The notes under the pieces: model-generated
The model's input: only the letters and a program-made list of their open reading frames with translations
Database searches by the model: none
What the model was told of the DNA's origin: nothing
Shown here: one piece after another, positions 43,789-52,731 of the stretch
Position numbering within the stretch: the first letter of the stretch is position 1
How the letters are laid out: every line of letters begins with the position of its first letter
DNA from: Spirochaetia bacterium
GTDB lineage: Bacteria; Spirochaetota; Spirochaetia; Treponematales; Treponemataceae
DNA: 64,000 nucleotides
Reading direction: 5' to 3'
Assembly: GCA_900769325.1 (NCBI GenBank)
Contig: CAAGGF010000064.1
Coordinates: 62,001 to 126,000, forward strand
Program-made: the position numbers and the translations under genes

Positions 43789-46700
43789 TTAGATTTCCAT
43801 ATCGAGAATAAGTTCAACTTCTGCAGGAGAAAGATGCATTCGGTCTGCAATTTCGTCGATTGACCAGCCCTGAATCTTTAACGCTTTTACAGATTCTTTT
43901 GCCTGCGGCGTGATATGAGAATTTCCTGCAGGCGGCATTTTCTTTATTTCCTCGCTTGTAATCAACTGAAGGCTCTTGAATTTGTCGTCAATCGATTTTG
44001 AAAGAGACTGAAGCCGCTCTTCTGTTCTGGCAATTCCCTGTCGTGCAGAATTAATCTGTTCCATTCTGGAGTCTGCATCTTTTAAAAGCGAATCGAGTTC
44101 TGAAAGCCGAGACATTGCTTCTGTTAATTTCGGACCGTTTTTCATAATTTCGTCTACGCGGTTCTGAACAAGATTTATGTTTTCAGGTAAAGATGAAGAC
44201 TGACTGTCGCACTGACGGATACGCTTTTCGATTTCCGTAAGTTTTGTGAAAGCGTTGTCGATATCTTTTGTAACCCTGTCAACAACAACCTGCTTCTGGT
44301 CAAGTCTGTCGATTTTTCCTGTAATGCTGTCAACGATGTCTTTGTAATTTCTTACATTCACTTCAAGTTCCTGAAGTTTACTTGATGTCGTTTCAAGTTC
44401 TCCAGTCTTAGTCTTGATTTCGTTTGAAAGGTCGATGAGTCTCTGATATTTTGCACCAATCTGGTCGATTCTCTGCCCTTCTTTCTCAAGGTCTGAAATT
44501 CTGTGTTCAACGCCTTCTTTTAATTTTAAGACATTATTGTACTGCGTTTTAAGTTCATCTGCGACAAGACGGTAAGATTCGATTCTTCCAAAATCTTTTT
44601 CAAGCCCTGAAATTTTATTGTCGAGTTCTTTTTTCATCTCATCGGCTTTTTCATATTCTGAAACCTGTGCCCTTACAGACTGAATTTCGGAAGAAAGATC
44701 GTTCACAAGATTCTGCATTTTATTCACATCACCCTGCATTTTCATTACAAACGCTGCCTGGTCGGCGTGAGTTTTTTCTGCAGTCGCCTGAACCTGTGCG
44801 TTCATTTCTGCGATTTTTCGTGAAGCCTCGTCGCTCTGTTTTTTAATCTGAGATTCAGAAGTTGAAATCATCGTATCGCACATAGAATTAAGCGTTTTTA
44901 AAATTTCCTGAGAACGGCTGTCAAAATCGGCGAGTGATTTTTTAGTTTCATCGTCGAGCCCTGAAATCGATTCCTGAATGAGATTTTCCCTTTCCGTCAT
45001 TTTCTGCTCAAATTCTTTAACCTGAGAAACGATATCCTTTGAAACTTCCATAACTTTTCTCTCTGAATTTTCCCGGAAATTTGAAAGTTCGCTTTCGAAA
45101 ATCTTTTTTGAATCATCCAATTGCGAAGAAATCTGATTTTTCCAGCTGTCAAATTCTTTCAACGCAGAATTTATAGAAGTTTTTCCAGCTTCCGTGCTTG
45201 AAGAAACAGAATTTTCAAACGATGCAAGATTCTTTAAAAGTTCGTCCTTTAATCTCTGAAGCTGTTCGTCGATGTTCTTCTGCGATTTACTTGCGTTTTC
45301 TTTTAAATATTTTTCTGCTTCCTGATTTGTAATGTTGATTTTATCCTGAATTTCAAGCGAAAATTCCGAAACCTGTTTTTTTACTTGTGCAATCTGAGAA
45401 TTGATGTCGTTTTCAGTTTTTGCCATTAACGAATCAGCTAGCTGAGACTGCTCTTCAGCCTTCTTTAAAAGAGTGCTATATTTTTCGCGCAGATTTTCCG
45501 TGTAAGAAGATTCGATTGTTTTTCGCTCGTTTTCATAATCGGTTTTAATGTCTTCAACTTTTGAATCAAATTCTTTCTTCCAGATATCAAGCTGTTCTTC
45601 GATTGAATCTGAGCGTTTTTTCAAATCCGAAGCAAAATCTTCTTCAAAATCCTTTAATTTTTCACTCACGCTGCCGATTGCCGATTTTTTAAGCTGATCG
45701 ATTTTGCTTTCAAGGGAAGAAAGTTCGCTTTCAAGCATTTTTGAATTGCTTTCGATTGATTCAGTAAATTTTTCAGAGCGGCTGTTCGTTTCTTTTGTAA
45801 AATCATCAAAATCTTTTAAAACCCGCTTTTGAATTTCTTCCATTGCAGCCCTGATATTTTTTTCAAGATAATCGATATCCGCACCGGATGATTCTATTTT
45901 TGAAAGCCTGTATTCAAGGTCTTTTTTGTATCCTTCAAGCTGACCGTCGATTGCATTCAAAGCCTGAATCTTGCGACCTTCGCTCTTTGAATTTATTTCC
46001 GAGAGTTCATTTTCAATCTGACTGTTCATTGAATTAATTTTTTCATCGGAATTCTTTTTGAATTCGTCAAGCGATTTTGAAATTTTTTGAATTTTTTCTT
46101 CTACAAACGGCTGGAAATCGTCTGCCTTTTTATTTGCCTTTTCTGTCTGGTCATTTACATTCTCAACAGCCGCTTCTGCTTTTTGAACTGCCGTCTGAAC
46201 TTCCGTTTCAAAAGCGGAAAGCATATCATTTACAGACTGTTTCATAGAAGAAATTTTCTGGTTCATTTCAGAATTGTAGCCGTCGATTTCCGTTTTTAAA
46301 GATTCGATTTTTTCTGCAATTTCTGAATTCAAGCCGCCTTCTTCTTTTCCGTAAAGTTCCTTGATTTTTGCAATTTCACTTGAAATGTTTTCTGTTGCTT
46401 CACTGTATTTATTTTTTAAATTTTCAATTCCTGAAGAAGTTTCACTATCAATAGAAGAAAGTCGTTCCGTGTAATCTTCTTTTAATTCTTCAAAACGCTT
46501 GTCATACGCATCCTGAAGCGAAGTGAGTTTTGCATCGTAAGAGGCTTTGTAACGGTCGATTTCTGCAAGATAAGAAGAATCAAACTGCTCCTTGGAATCG
46601 CGAACTTTTTGTGCAAGATTTTCGTACATTGAATCTGAAGATTCCTGAAGTTCCAAAATACGCTTTTCAATCAATGCAGAAAAATCTGAAAAACGATTTT

Positions 46701-48192
46701 CGTAATTAGAATTAGCCGAATTTAATTTTTCGATGTAATTTTTACCTAAATTTTCTATGTGGTCTTTGATTTTTATTTCAGCATCATCGATTTTCTTCTG
46801 AACTTCCTGAAGACGCGCGTCATTTTTACCGTCGAGAAGGCTTACCTGAGAATTATATTTTTCTTTAAACTGAAGAGTTTTTTCATCGTACTTTTTAGAA
46901 AAATCATCGAATCCCAAATCAAATTCTTTCTTTAACGCTTCTGTTTTTTCTTTGTACTGACTAGAAAGTTCCTTCACTTTTGCTTTTATGTCTTCGCTCA
47001 TCTTGTGCATGTTAGAATTGAAAATGTCGGAAACTTCTTTTGTTTTAGAGAGAACATTTGAATCGACTTCTGCTGCCTTTTGGGCAAAACCTTCTGAAAG
47101 GGCATTGATTTTTTCGGAATACGATTTTTCAAATTCCTTAAACTGTGCCTCGGTATTTTCTGTAATTTGCTTAATCTGATTTTCCGAAGAATTCTTGAAA
47201 TCTGAAATCGTTTTCTGAATGGAATTTTCGTTTTCAGAAAAAATTTGTTCTGCATTTTTATGATTTTCAGCAATTTTTGATTCAATGCTTTCTTTATTCT
47301 GATTTATTATGTCATTTAAATTTTTACTTACATCTGAAATTTTCTGATTTAAGTTTTTTTCATTTGCAGAAAGTGTATTTTCAAGATTTTTTTTGCTTTC
47401 AAGAATCGAATCATCGATGTCTTTTGTAAATTTATCCGCCCGTTTCTGAGCCTGTTCACTCAAATGTTTAAACGCTTCGTCCTCAAGTGCCTTCGCTTTT
47501 TCTGCCGCAGAAGAAGAAACTGAATTGATTTGTGCCTTGAAAGAATTAAAAGTTTCCTGTGCGTCGTTTTTAATTTCTTCAAGAGTTTCCCTTAATGCTC
47601 TGTTTTTTTCATCATTTTCAGAAATAAAATCGTCATTTTGCTTTTTGTATTCTTTTAAAAGAGATGCACCCAAGATTTTTAATTTTGATTCGTTTGTTTC
47701 ATCAAATTTTTCTGCAATCTTTGGAATTCGGTTTTCGATTGCATCAAGCCTCTGAGTCTGTTCCTGAATTTTTTTGAAAAAACTGTCGATTAAAGCGGAT
47801 TCCTTTCTTACCTGTTCAAGATTTTCTTCAACGCCGGCAGTCATATTCACAAGTTCTTCGAGGGCATTGTCATAACTTTTAATTTTTGCTTCGATATTTT
47901 GAACCGCTTTTGAATCTTTTTCTACATTACCAGTCAATTCTTTAAACTGTGCAAACTGTGCTTCAAACCGTTTTACAGCCGCTTCTGCCTGCATATTGCC
48001 AGTTGAAAGGTCAGCTTTCATTTCCGTGATTTTTTTAATCTGCTCTTTGAAAAAGTCTTCAAATTCTTTCTGCCTTCTGTCTGCGTAACGGCGGACTTTT
48101 TCAAGTTTATCTTCTTTTTTACCAGCAATATAAAAGCCGTAAGAAATTCCGATTGAAATTACAGCGGCGATAATTATTGTAATAACTCCCAT
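43789..48192 (-). CDS. Giant membrane-anchored coiled-coil protein (SpiroCoCo-like)
   Basis: A 1467-residue protein: a single N-terminal membrane helix (2-24), then over 1350 residues of near-continuous heptad coiled coil rich in Lys, Glu, Ser and Asn. The final 30 residues (QGWSIDEIADRMHLSPAEVELI) look like a small helix-turn-helix. The size and build match a spirochaete-specific coiled-coil type I recall as SpiroCoCo. It could form a long filament or tether from the inner membrane, perhaps shaping the cell or touching DNA through the tail. It starts 2 bp after the HAD gene and has GAGGT before its ATG. The family name is from memory and should be treated as likely, not certain. Confidence 0.7.
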   Translation of the reverse strand: MGVITIIIAAVISIGISYGFYIAGKKEDKLEKVRRYADRRQKEFEDFFKEQIKKITEMKADLSTGNMQAEAAVKRFEAQFAQFKELTGNVEKDSKAVQNIEAKIKSYDNALEELVNMTAGVEENLEQVRKESALIDSFFKKIQEQTQRLDAIENRIPKIAEKFDETNESKLKILGASLLKEYKKQNDDFISENDEKNRALRETLEEIKNDAQETFNSFKAQINSVSSSAAEKAKALEDEAFKHLSEQAQKRADKFTKDIDDSILESKKNLENTLSANEKNLNQKISDVSKNLNDIINQNKESIESKIAENHKNAEQIFSENENSIQKTISDFKNSSENQIKQITENTEAQFKEFEKSYSEKINALSEGFAQKAAEVDSNVLSKTKEVSDIFNSNMHKMSEDIKAKVKELSSQYKEKTEALKKEFDLGFDDFSKKYDEKTLQFKEKYNSQVSLLDGKNDARLQEVQKKIDDAEIKIKDHIENLGKNYIEKLNSANSNYENRFSDFSALIEKRILELQESSDSMYENLAQKVRDSKEQFDSSYLAEIDRYKASYDAKLTSLQDAYDKRFEELKEDYTERLSSIDSETSSGIENLKNKYSEATENISSEIAKIKELYGKEEGGLNSEIAEKIESLKTEIDGYNSEMNQKISSMKQSVNDMLSAFETEVQTAVQKAEAAVENVNDQTEKANKKADDFQPFVEEKIQKISKSLDEFKKNSDEKINSMNSQIENELSEINSKSEGRKIQALNAIDGQLEGYKKDLEYRLSKIESSGADIDYLEKNIRAAMEEIQKRVLKDFDDFTKETNSRSEKFTESIESNSKMLESELSSLESKIDQLKKSAIGSVSEKLKDFEEDFASDLKKRSDSIEEQLDIWKKEFDSKVEDIKTDYENERKTIESSYTENLREKYSTLLKKAEEQSQLADSLMAKTENDINSQIAQVKKQVSEFSLEIQDKINITNQEAEKYLKENASKSQKNIDEQLQRLKDELLKNLASFENSVSSSTEAGKTSINSALKEFDSWKNQISSQLDDSKKIFESELSNFRENSERKVMEVSKDIVSQVKEFEQKMTERENLIQESISGLDDETKKSLADFDSRSQEILKTLNSMCDTMISTSESQIKKQSDEASRKIAEMNAQVQATAEKTHADQAAFVMKMQGDVNKMQNLVNDLSSEIQSVRAQVSEYEKADEMKKELDNKISGLEKDFGRIESYRLVADELKTQYNNVLKLKEGVEHRISDLEKEGQRIDQIGAKYQRLIDLSNEIKTKTGELETTSSKLQELEVNVRNYKDIVDSITGKIDRLDQKQVVVDRVTKDIDNAFTKLTEIEKRIRQCDSQSSSLPENINLVQNRVDEIMKNGPKLTEAMSRLSELDSLLKDADSRMEQINSARQGIARTEERLQSLSKSIDDKFKSLQLITSEEIKKMPPAGNSHITPQAKESVKALKIQGWSIDEIADRMHLSPAEVELILDMEI

Positions 48193-48194
48193 TT

Positions 48195-48878
48195 TTATTT
48201 ACCTCGTTTTAATACAAAATCCTGCAATTGACGATACTTTGAAAAACAAAAATCCGCTCCTTTTACTTTCCTGACAAATTTATTCGGTGTAAAAAAAGCA
48301 CATTTCATTCCGGCGTTTTTTGAACCAGCTAAATCGTATTTTTTGCTGTTTCCTACAAAAAGAATTTTTTCAGGCGGAACATCAAGCACTTCAGCCATTT
48401 TCAAAAACGAATACGGATCAGGTTTTAGGGCACCAAGCGATTCTGTTCCAAGAATTACATCGCAATATTTTTTGATTCCCCAAATTTCACCTTTTTGTTC
48501 AGGCGGAAAATCAGACAAAAGTGCAATTTTCAAACCGGCTTCCTTGAATTTTTGAAAAGTTTCAGGAACATCGGGAAGGCACGGAATTTTTGTAAAATAT
48601 TTTGCAAGTCCTGAATAAACATTTTTATCAAGAAGCGAAAAAGATTCTTCTATCGAACAATGAAGTTTTTTTGCCATTTTTTCAGCCTGAACTTCGACAA
48701 AATTATCAAGCGGCTTAAGTCCGTGCATTTCATTTCTCACAAGTCCGTATTTTAAAAAGAAAAACGGTCGCGTAATATAGTGAAAAACAGCCCGAAAATG
48801 AATCTGCCACTGAGCATACAAAGTTCCGTCAATATCAAAAGCAACTGCTTCGATTTCTCCAAGATTTTCTACTTTCAC
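48195..48878 (-). CDS. HAD-superfamily phosphatase
   Basis: A 227-residue HAD hydrolase. Motif I is FDIDGTLY, motif II LLSDFPPEQK, motif III KPDPYSFLKMAEV, and motif IV FVGNSKKYDLAGSKNAG. It is a small-molecule phosphatase; the substrate is not known. It starts at GTG 48878, one base after the TonB-like stop, with AAGGA upstream. Its place between the TonB-like and coiled-coil genes suggests shared control, not necessarily shared function. Confidence 0.82.
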   Translation of the reverse strand: MKVENLGEIEAVAFDIDGTLYAQWQIHFRAVFHYITRPFFFLKYGLVRNEMHGLKPLDNFVEVQAEKMAKKLHCSIEESFSLLDKNVYSGLAKYFTKIPCLPDVPETFQKFKEAGLKIALLSDFPPEQKGEIWGIKKYCDVILGTESLGALKPDPYSFLKMAEVLDVPPEKILFVGNSKKYDLAGSKNAGMKCAFFTPNKFVRKVKGADFCFSKYRQLQDFVLKRGK

Positions 48879-48879
48879 A

Positions 48880-49941
48880 TTATTTCCTTATGATGTTATA
48901 TTCAAATTTTGCAAAACCCTCAGAAGACGCTTTCGCAAAAATCCATTTTGAAACCTGATTTTCAACTTCACGCTTTACAGCATCCGTCAAAGCCGAACCG
49001 GGAATAAACGAAATTCCGTTTCGAGGAACAGAACCGTCCGGAAGAATTTTAAACTGAATCACGACATTTCTTGAACTGTCAATCGTTTGAGATGCTTCCT
49101 GTGAAATTTTTATAGAAGGCTCTTTAGGGTCAAGAAGGACGCGCACCGAACCGTCGTTTAATTTTAAAGTAACCGCACCGCTTGAAGATTTTTCAGCAAA
49201 AATGCTCTGGCTCGTTTTTATCGATGAAGAAATATCAGAAGAATAAGTTGCCTTGCTGATTTGACTGAGCATTGCACCCGTACTTTCTGAAACTGATTGC
49301 GAAGAAACGCTTGCAGTTTCTGAAACGGATTTTACAGATGAAGAAGTATCTAAAGTTCCGGCAGTTCCCTGAAGAAAAGATTCAGAAGAAAAATTTTGCT
49401 GAAAATCGTCAAAATCATCTTCTGTAAAATCGTCCGTCCACTGTGAATCGTTTGAAACAGAAGATGCAAACTGTTCTTCCATTAATTCTTCAAGCGATTT
49501 TTTGTAAGTATAGGTTTTTGAAGAAGGCTCTGCTTTTTTTGCTGCCGAAGAAGGTTTTGAAGTATTTTTTTGAGGAGTCAAAGCCGGTTTTTGCTCTTGA
49601 GGCTTTACTTCTTTTTTTGGAGCCTGCTTTTGTTCAGTTTTTTTTGGAGGAGTTTTTTGTATATTTTCTTCCTGAATTTTTTGTGCTTCTTTTTTTTGAG
49701 GAATTTTTTCTTCTGTTTTTTGAGATTTTTCAGGCTTAACTTGCTTCATTTGAGAAAGATTTATCTTTACAGTTTTATACATTGGCTTTAATTCCGGTTT
49801 ATAAAATGCAAAAAACACAAGGCATAAAAGTGCAAAAATAAATGTTATAAAAACCGAGAAAAAATTCGATTTTTCGTTTGGAGAACCTGTATTTAAATTA
49901 AACCCGTCTTTCAGTTTCTGTTTGATTTCTTCTTTTTTCAT
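48880..49941 (-). CDS. TonB-like energy transducer
   Basis: A 353-residue protein with one membrane helix (about 26-47), a Lys/Pro/Gln-rich stretch (70-140) that could span the periplasm, a Ser/Asp-rich linker, and a C-terminal TonB-like domain (NVVIQFKILPDGSVPRNGISF then VENQVSKWIFAKA). With ExbB and ExbD just upstream, it should pass proton-motive energy to an outer-membrane partner, perhaps the barrel protein at 51044. The C-terminal domain is diverged and the call rests partly on context. Confidence 0.78.
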   Translation of the reverse strand: MKKEEIKQKLKDGFNLNTGSPNEKSNFFSVFITFIFALLCLVFFAFYKPELKPMYKTVKINLSQMKQVKPEKSQKTEEKIPQKKEAQKIQEENIQKTPPKKTEQKQAPKKEVKPQEQKPALTPQKNTSKPSSAAKKAEPSSKTYTYKKSLEELMEEQFASSVSNDSQWTDDFTEDDFDDFQQNFSSESFLQGTAGTLDTSSSVKSVSETASVSSQSVSESTGAMLSQISKATYSSDISSSIKTSQSIFAEKSSSGAVTLKLNDGSVRVLLDPKEPSIKISQEASQTIDSSRNVVIQFKILPDGSVPRNGISFIPGSALTDAVKREVENQVSKWIFAKASSEGFAKFEYNIIRK

Positions 49942-49948
49942 TAACTTT

Positions 49949-50365
49949 TTAACGCTTTTTTTCTGCTGTCCTTAAATTTACAGAAGCATAACCGTTTTTT
50001 CTTATTATATCAAAAATCTGAACGATTGTACCGTTTTTTACATCTGAATCCGCTTCCAAAGTAACCGGAAATTCTTCTTTTTTTATAGATTTTACATCGT
50101 AATTGCTTAATTCCAAAGAAAGAGTTTCAAAATTTACTTTTTTATCGTTAAAATAAATATTTCCGTTTTTTTCAGCCGTTATCGTGATTCCAAGATTTGA
50201 TGTATTTTCTGAAGTCGTGCTTTCAGGAAGTTTTACAGAAATTCCCGGAAGAATTGCAAAAGTAGTAGAAACGAGGAAAAAAATTATCAACTGAAAAACG
50301 ACATCGAGCATCGGCGTCATGTCAATGCTTGCCTTCGTTTTTAATTTTCTCTGTTTAAATTTCAT
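49949..50365 (-). CDS. exbD: ExbD/TolR-family protein
   Basis: A 138-residue inner-membrane protein. The N-terminus MKFKQRKLKTKASIDMTPMLDVVF includes the membrane-proximal Asp of ExbD/TolR, one membrane helix follows, and a periplasmic domain ends with NGYASVNLRTAEKKR. It pairs with ExbB to use the proton gradient. It overlaps the ExbB gene by 11 nt and lies 7 bp before the TonB-like gene. Confidence 0.88.
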   Translation of the reverse strand: MKFKQRKLKTKASIDMTPMLDVVFQLIIFFLVSTTFAILPGISVKLPESTTSENTSNLGITITAEKNGNIYFNDKKVNFETLSLELSNYDVKSIKKEEFPVTLEADSDVKNGTIVQIFDIIRKNGYASVNLRTAEKKR

Positions 50366-50978
50366 ATTTGTCTTCCCGTCCAGAAAGTTTTATCAATACC
50401 GAAGTTACGTTTTTTTCCATCTGGGAAAGCCTGCGAGTTACCCTTGAATTAAAATAATTGTAGAAAATAACAGCCGGAATTGAAACGATTAATCCTGCGA
50501 CAGTCGTAATAAGAGCTTCACCGATTGCAGCAGCAAGAGCCTGCGGGTCACCCATTGAACCTGCACTTCCTAAAACATTGAATGCCTTTATGTTTCCAGT
50601 TACAGTTCCTAGAAGACCTAAAAGCGTTGAAATATTTGAAATTGTTCCAAGCGGAGTTAAAAGGTGTTCGTATTCCGGTACGGCGTTGTCCATCTCTGTT
50701 TCAATAATATCTTTCAAATCGTTTTCATTCCATTTTCTACATTCGATTGCTTTCTGAATGACTTTTGCACACGGAGTATCCGCTTCTTTTGTTGCCGAAA
50801 GTGCTCCTTCAAAATCGTTTTTAAAAAGCGAATTTTTTAAATCGAACATAAGTTTTGCATCCCGTTTTTTTGTTACATAAAAATAAAGAAGCCTTTCTGC
50901 AATGATAAAAACTGCTAAAAGTCCGCACAAGATAATGGGAATCATTAAAATTCCGCCTTTTACGATATAACCGAACAT
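50355..50978 (-). CDS. exbB: ExbB/TolQ/MotA-family protein
   Basis: A 207-residue inner-membrane protein with three helices. The conserved part STLLGLLGTVTGNIKAFN and IGEALITTVAGLIVSIPAVIFYNYF marks the ExbB/TolQ family. With ExbD it forms the proton-driven motor for the TonB-like protein. Start ATG 50978 is preceded by GGAGGA; a GTG one codon earlier is possible but worse spaced. Confidence 0.9.
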   Translation of the reverse strand: MFGYIVKGGILMIPIILCGLLAVFIIAERLLYFYVTKKRDAKLMFDLKNSLFKNDFEGALSATKEADTPCAKVIQKAIECRKWNENDLKDIIETEMDNAVPEYEHLLTPLGTISNISTLLGLLGTVTGNIKAFNVLGSAGSMGDPQALAAAIGEALITTVAGLIVSIPAVIFYNYFNSRVTRRLSQMEKNVTSVLIKLSGREDKYEI

Positions 50979-51043
50979 CACATCCTCCGTAATTAGAAAA
51001 AAATTGCTTTAAAAATTTAAAACCGATTTTTAAAACCAGGCAT

Positions 51044-52708
51044 TTAAAAATTGAATTTTACAACAAGCGAAACTTTTCCGCCGCGTTTTACATAAACACC
51101 TGCGTATTCGCGTTTTGCACCCGAAACTAATTTTACAATATCATCGGCATTAACTGCAAGACGCAAAGCATTTGTTATCCTGAAAAAAATTGAAAAATCT
51201 ACTACAGGACAAATATCTTTATCTTCGTCAAACAAAAATGATGTAATCCCTTCAAACCCAAATTTTGAATTTTCCGTCTGAAATGAAAAAGATGCATTAA
51301 CCGTATTCCTGAATTCAAGAGACGGCACATCAAGCCAGAAAGATTTCCAGAATAAAGAAACCGTAAAATTCTTATAAAGGAAAGAAAAACCTGCGTTCGT
51401 GTTGATTTGCGTTAAATCTTCTATTATAAAAGGATAAAGTCCGTAACGAGAAGAAAGGAGGTTTTCAGGCAAAGCAAAAAACGGTTCTGCACTTCCGTTT
51501 GAAAACGCTGTCTTTTTAAATGTGCTTTCAAGAAAAACCGTAAATAAATTTTTTATAGGAAACGAAATGTCAAGCGTTCCAAACCAGTAAGAACATTCAT
51601 CTTTAAAATCTTCAAGCGAAGAAAATTTATATTTTGATTCAAGAGAAGAAACTGTCTGAGCATCGCTTTCCATTCCGCCTGCAAAAGAAATCAAAAGTTT
51701 TCGCGGAGAAACCGGAGTCAGCACAGAAAAATCTGCCCCGGCTTTAAACGGAACTGTAAAACTATTTGAACCTAAATAATTTCCTACAACGATTCCAGCA
51801 TCGGCAAAAAAATTTACAAAAGAAAAGCTAGTGTCAAAATAAAGCCTGAAATCGCCTCGGTGAAAAGAATTGTTATTGAAAGAACCGTTTAAATCAGCCT
51901 GCGAAAGATAAGATGACGCAAAACGAACATCGACAAAAGAATTTTTCCAGCCAAAATCAAGAGACGGAGACACCGAAAAAACTGAAATTGATTTTAACGC
52001 TTTGAAAAAATCTTCAGATTCAGACTTAAACAAAAGTCCGTAGCGGTTAAACCATGAAGCATCGGTTTTAAATTTTAAATAAAAATTCTCTGAGAGCGAC
52101 CAGTTAAGAGAAAATTTGCCGTCGATGAGATTTTTTGTAAGGTCGCTCATTTTTTCAGATTTATTTTGAAGTCCGTCCGTCAAGTTTTTGTACGCAAGCG
52201 AAAATGAAAGTGCAATTTTTTCAAAATTCAAATCTTTATTGCCGGAAATTTCAGTTGCGTTTTCAAAATACCCGGAAGTCAGGGGAAGACCTGCAAAACC
52301 GGATGAACTTTCGTGGAAAAAGTTTAAATTAAACGGATTTTTCCCCTGACGGTAAATGGAAAAATTTCCAAGGAAAAATCCCGGAAAGCCTGCACCGAAT
52401 GTTCCTTCAGCGAAAATGGATTTTTCCCTTCCATCTTTTAAAGCTTCGGCTTTTAAATCGCTTCCATTCTGATTTTCAGAATACGGAAGTTCTATTTTTA
52501 AAACTCCAGAATCTTTTTCATCGCCTGCAAGAATTTGAGAATAATCTGGAACGGCACTTTTTCCGACTTTTATTGCACCACCGTAAATGACAGTCGAAAC
52601 ATCTGGAAGCGTAATTTCATGTTCTTCGATATTTTCTGTTTCTTCTGCAAATGCAAAACTTGAAATTAATAAAGAACAAAAAAGAACTTTTTTACAAAAT
52701 TTATTCAT
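51044..52708 (-). CDS. Outer-membrane beta-barrel protein linked to ExbBD-TonB
   Basis: A 554-residue exported protein with a signal peptide (ending SFAFAEE). A short N-terminal part (EITLPDVSTVIYGGAIKVGK) resembles a TonB-box or plug-like stretch. The remaining 450 residues alternate amphipathic strands with aromatic girdles, and the end is LVVKFNF, a terminal Phe as in outer-membrane barrels. Its gene directly precedes ExbB, so it is the natural energised partner. GGAG precedes ATG 52708. The ligand is unknown and the TonB-dependence is inference. Confidence 0.65.
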   Translation of the reverse strand: MNKFCKKVLFCSLLISSFAFAEETENIEEHEITLPDVSTVIYGGAIKVGKSAVPDYSQILAGDEKDSGVLKIELPYSENQNGSDLKAEALKDGREKSIFAEGTFGAGFPGFFLGNFSIYRQGKNPFNLNFFHESSSGFAGLPLTSGYFENATEISGNKDLNFEKIALSFSLAYKNLTDGLQNKSEKMSDLTKNLIDGKFSLNWSLSENFYLKFKTDASWFNRYGLLFKSESEDFFKALKSISVFSVSPSLDFGWKNSFVDVRFASSYLSQADLNGSFNNNSFHRGDFRLYFDTSFSFVNFFADAGIVVGNYLGSNSFTVPFKAGADFSVLTPVSPRKLLISFAGGMESDAQTVSSLESKYKFSSLEDFKDECSYWFGTLDISFPIKNLFTVFLESTFKKTAFSNGSAEPFFALPENLLSSRYGLYPFIIEDLTQINTNAGFSFLYKNFTVSLFWKSFWLDVPSLEFRNTVNASFSFQTENSKFGFEGITSFLFDEDKDICPVVDFSIFFRITNALRLAVNADDIVKLVSGAKREYAGVYVKRGGKVSLVVKFNF

Positions 52709-52731
52709 AAAATTCTCCATTTTTATAAAAC

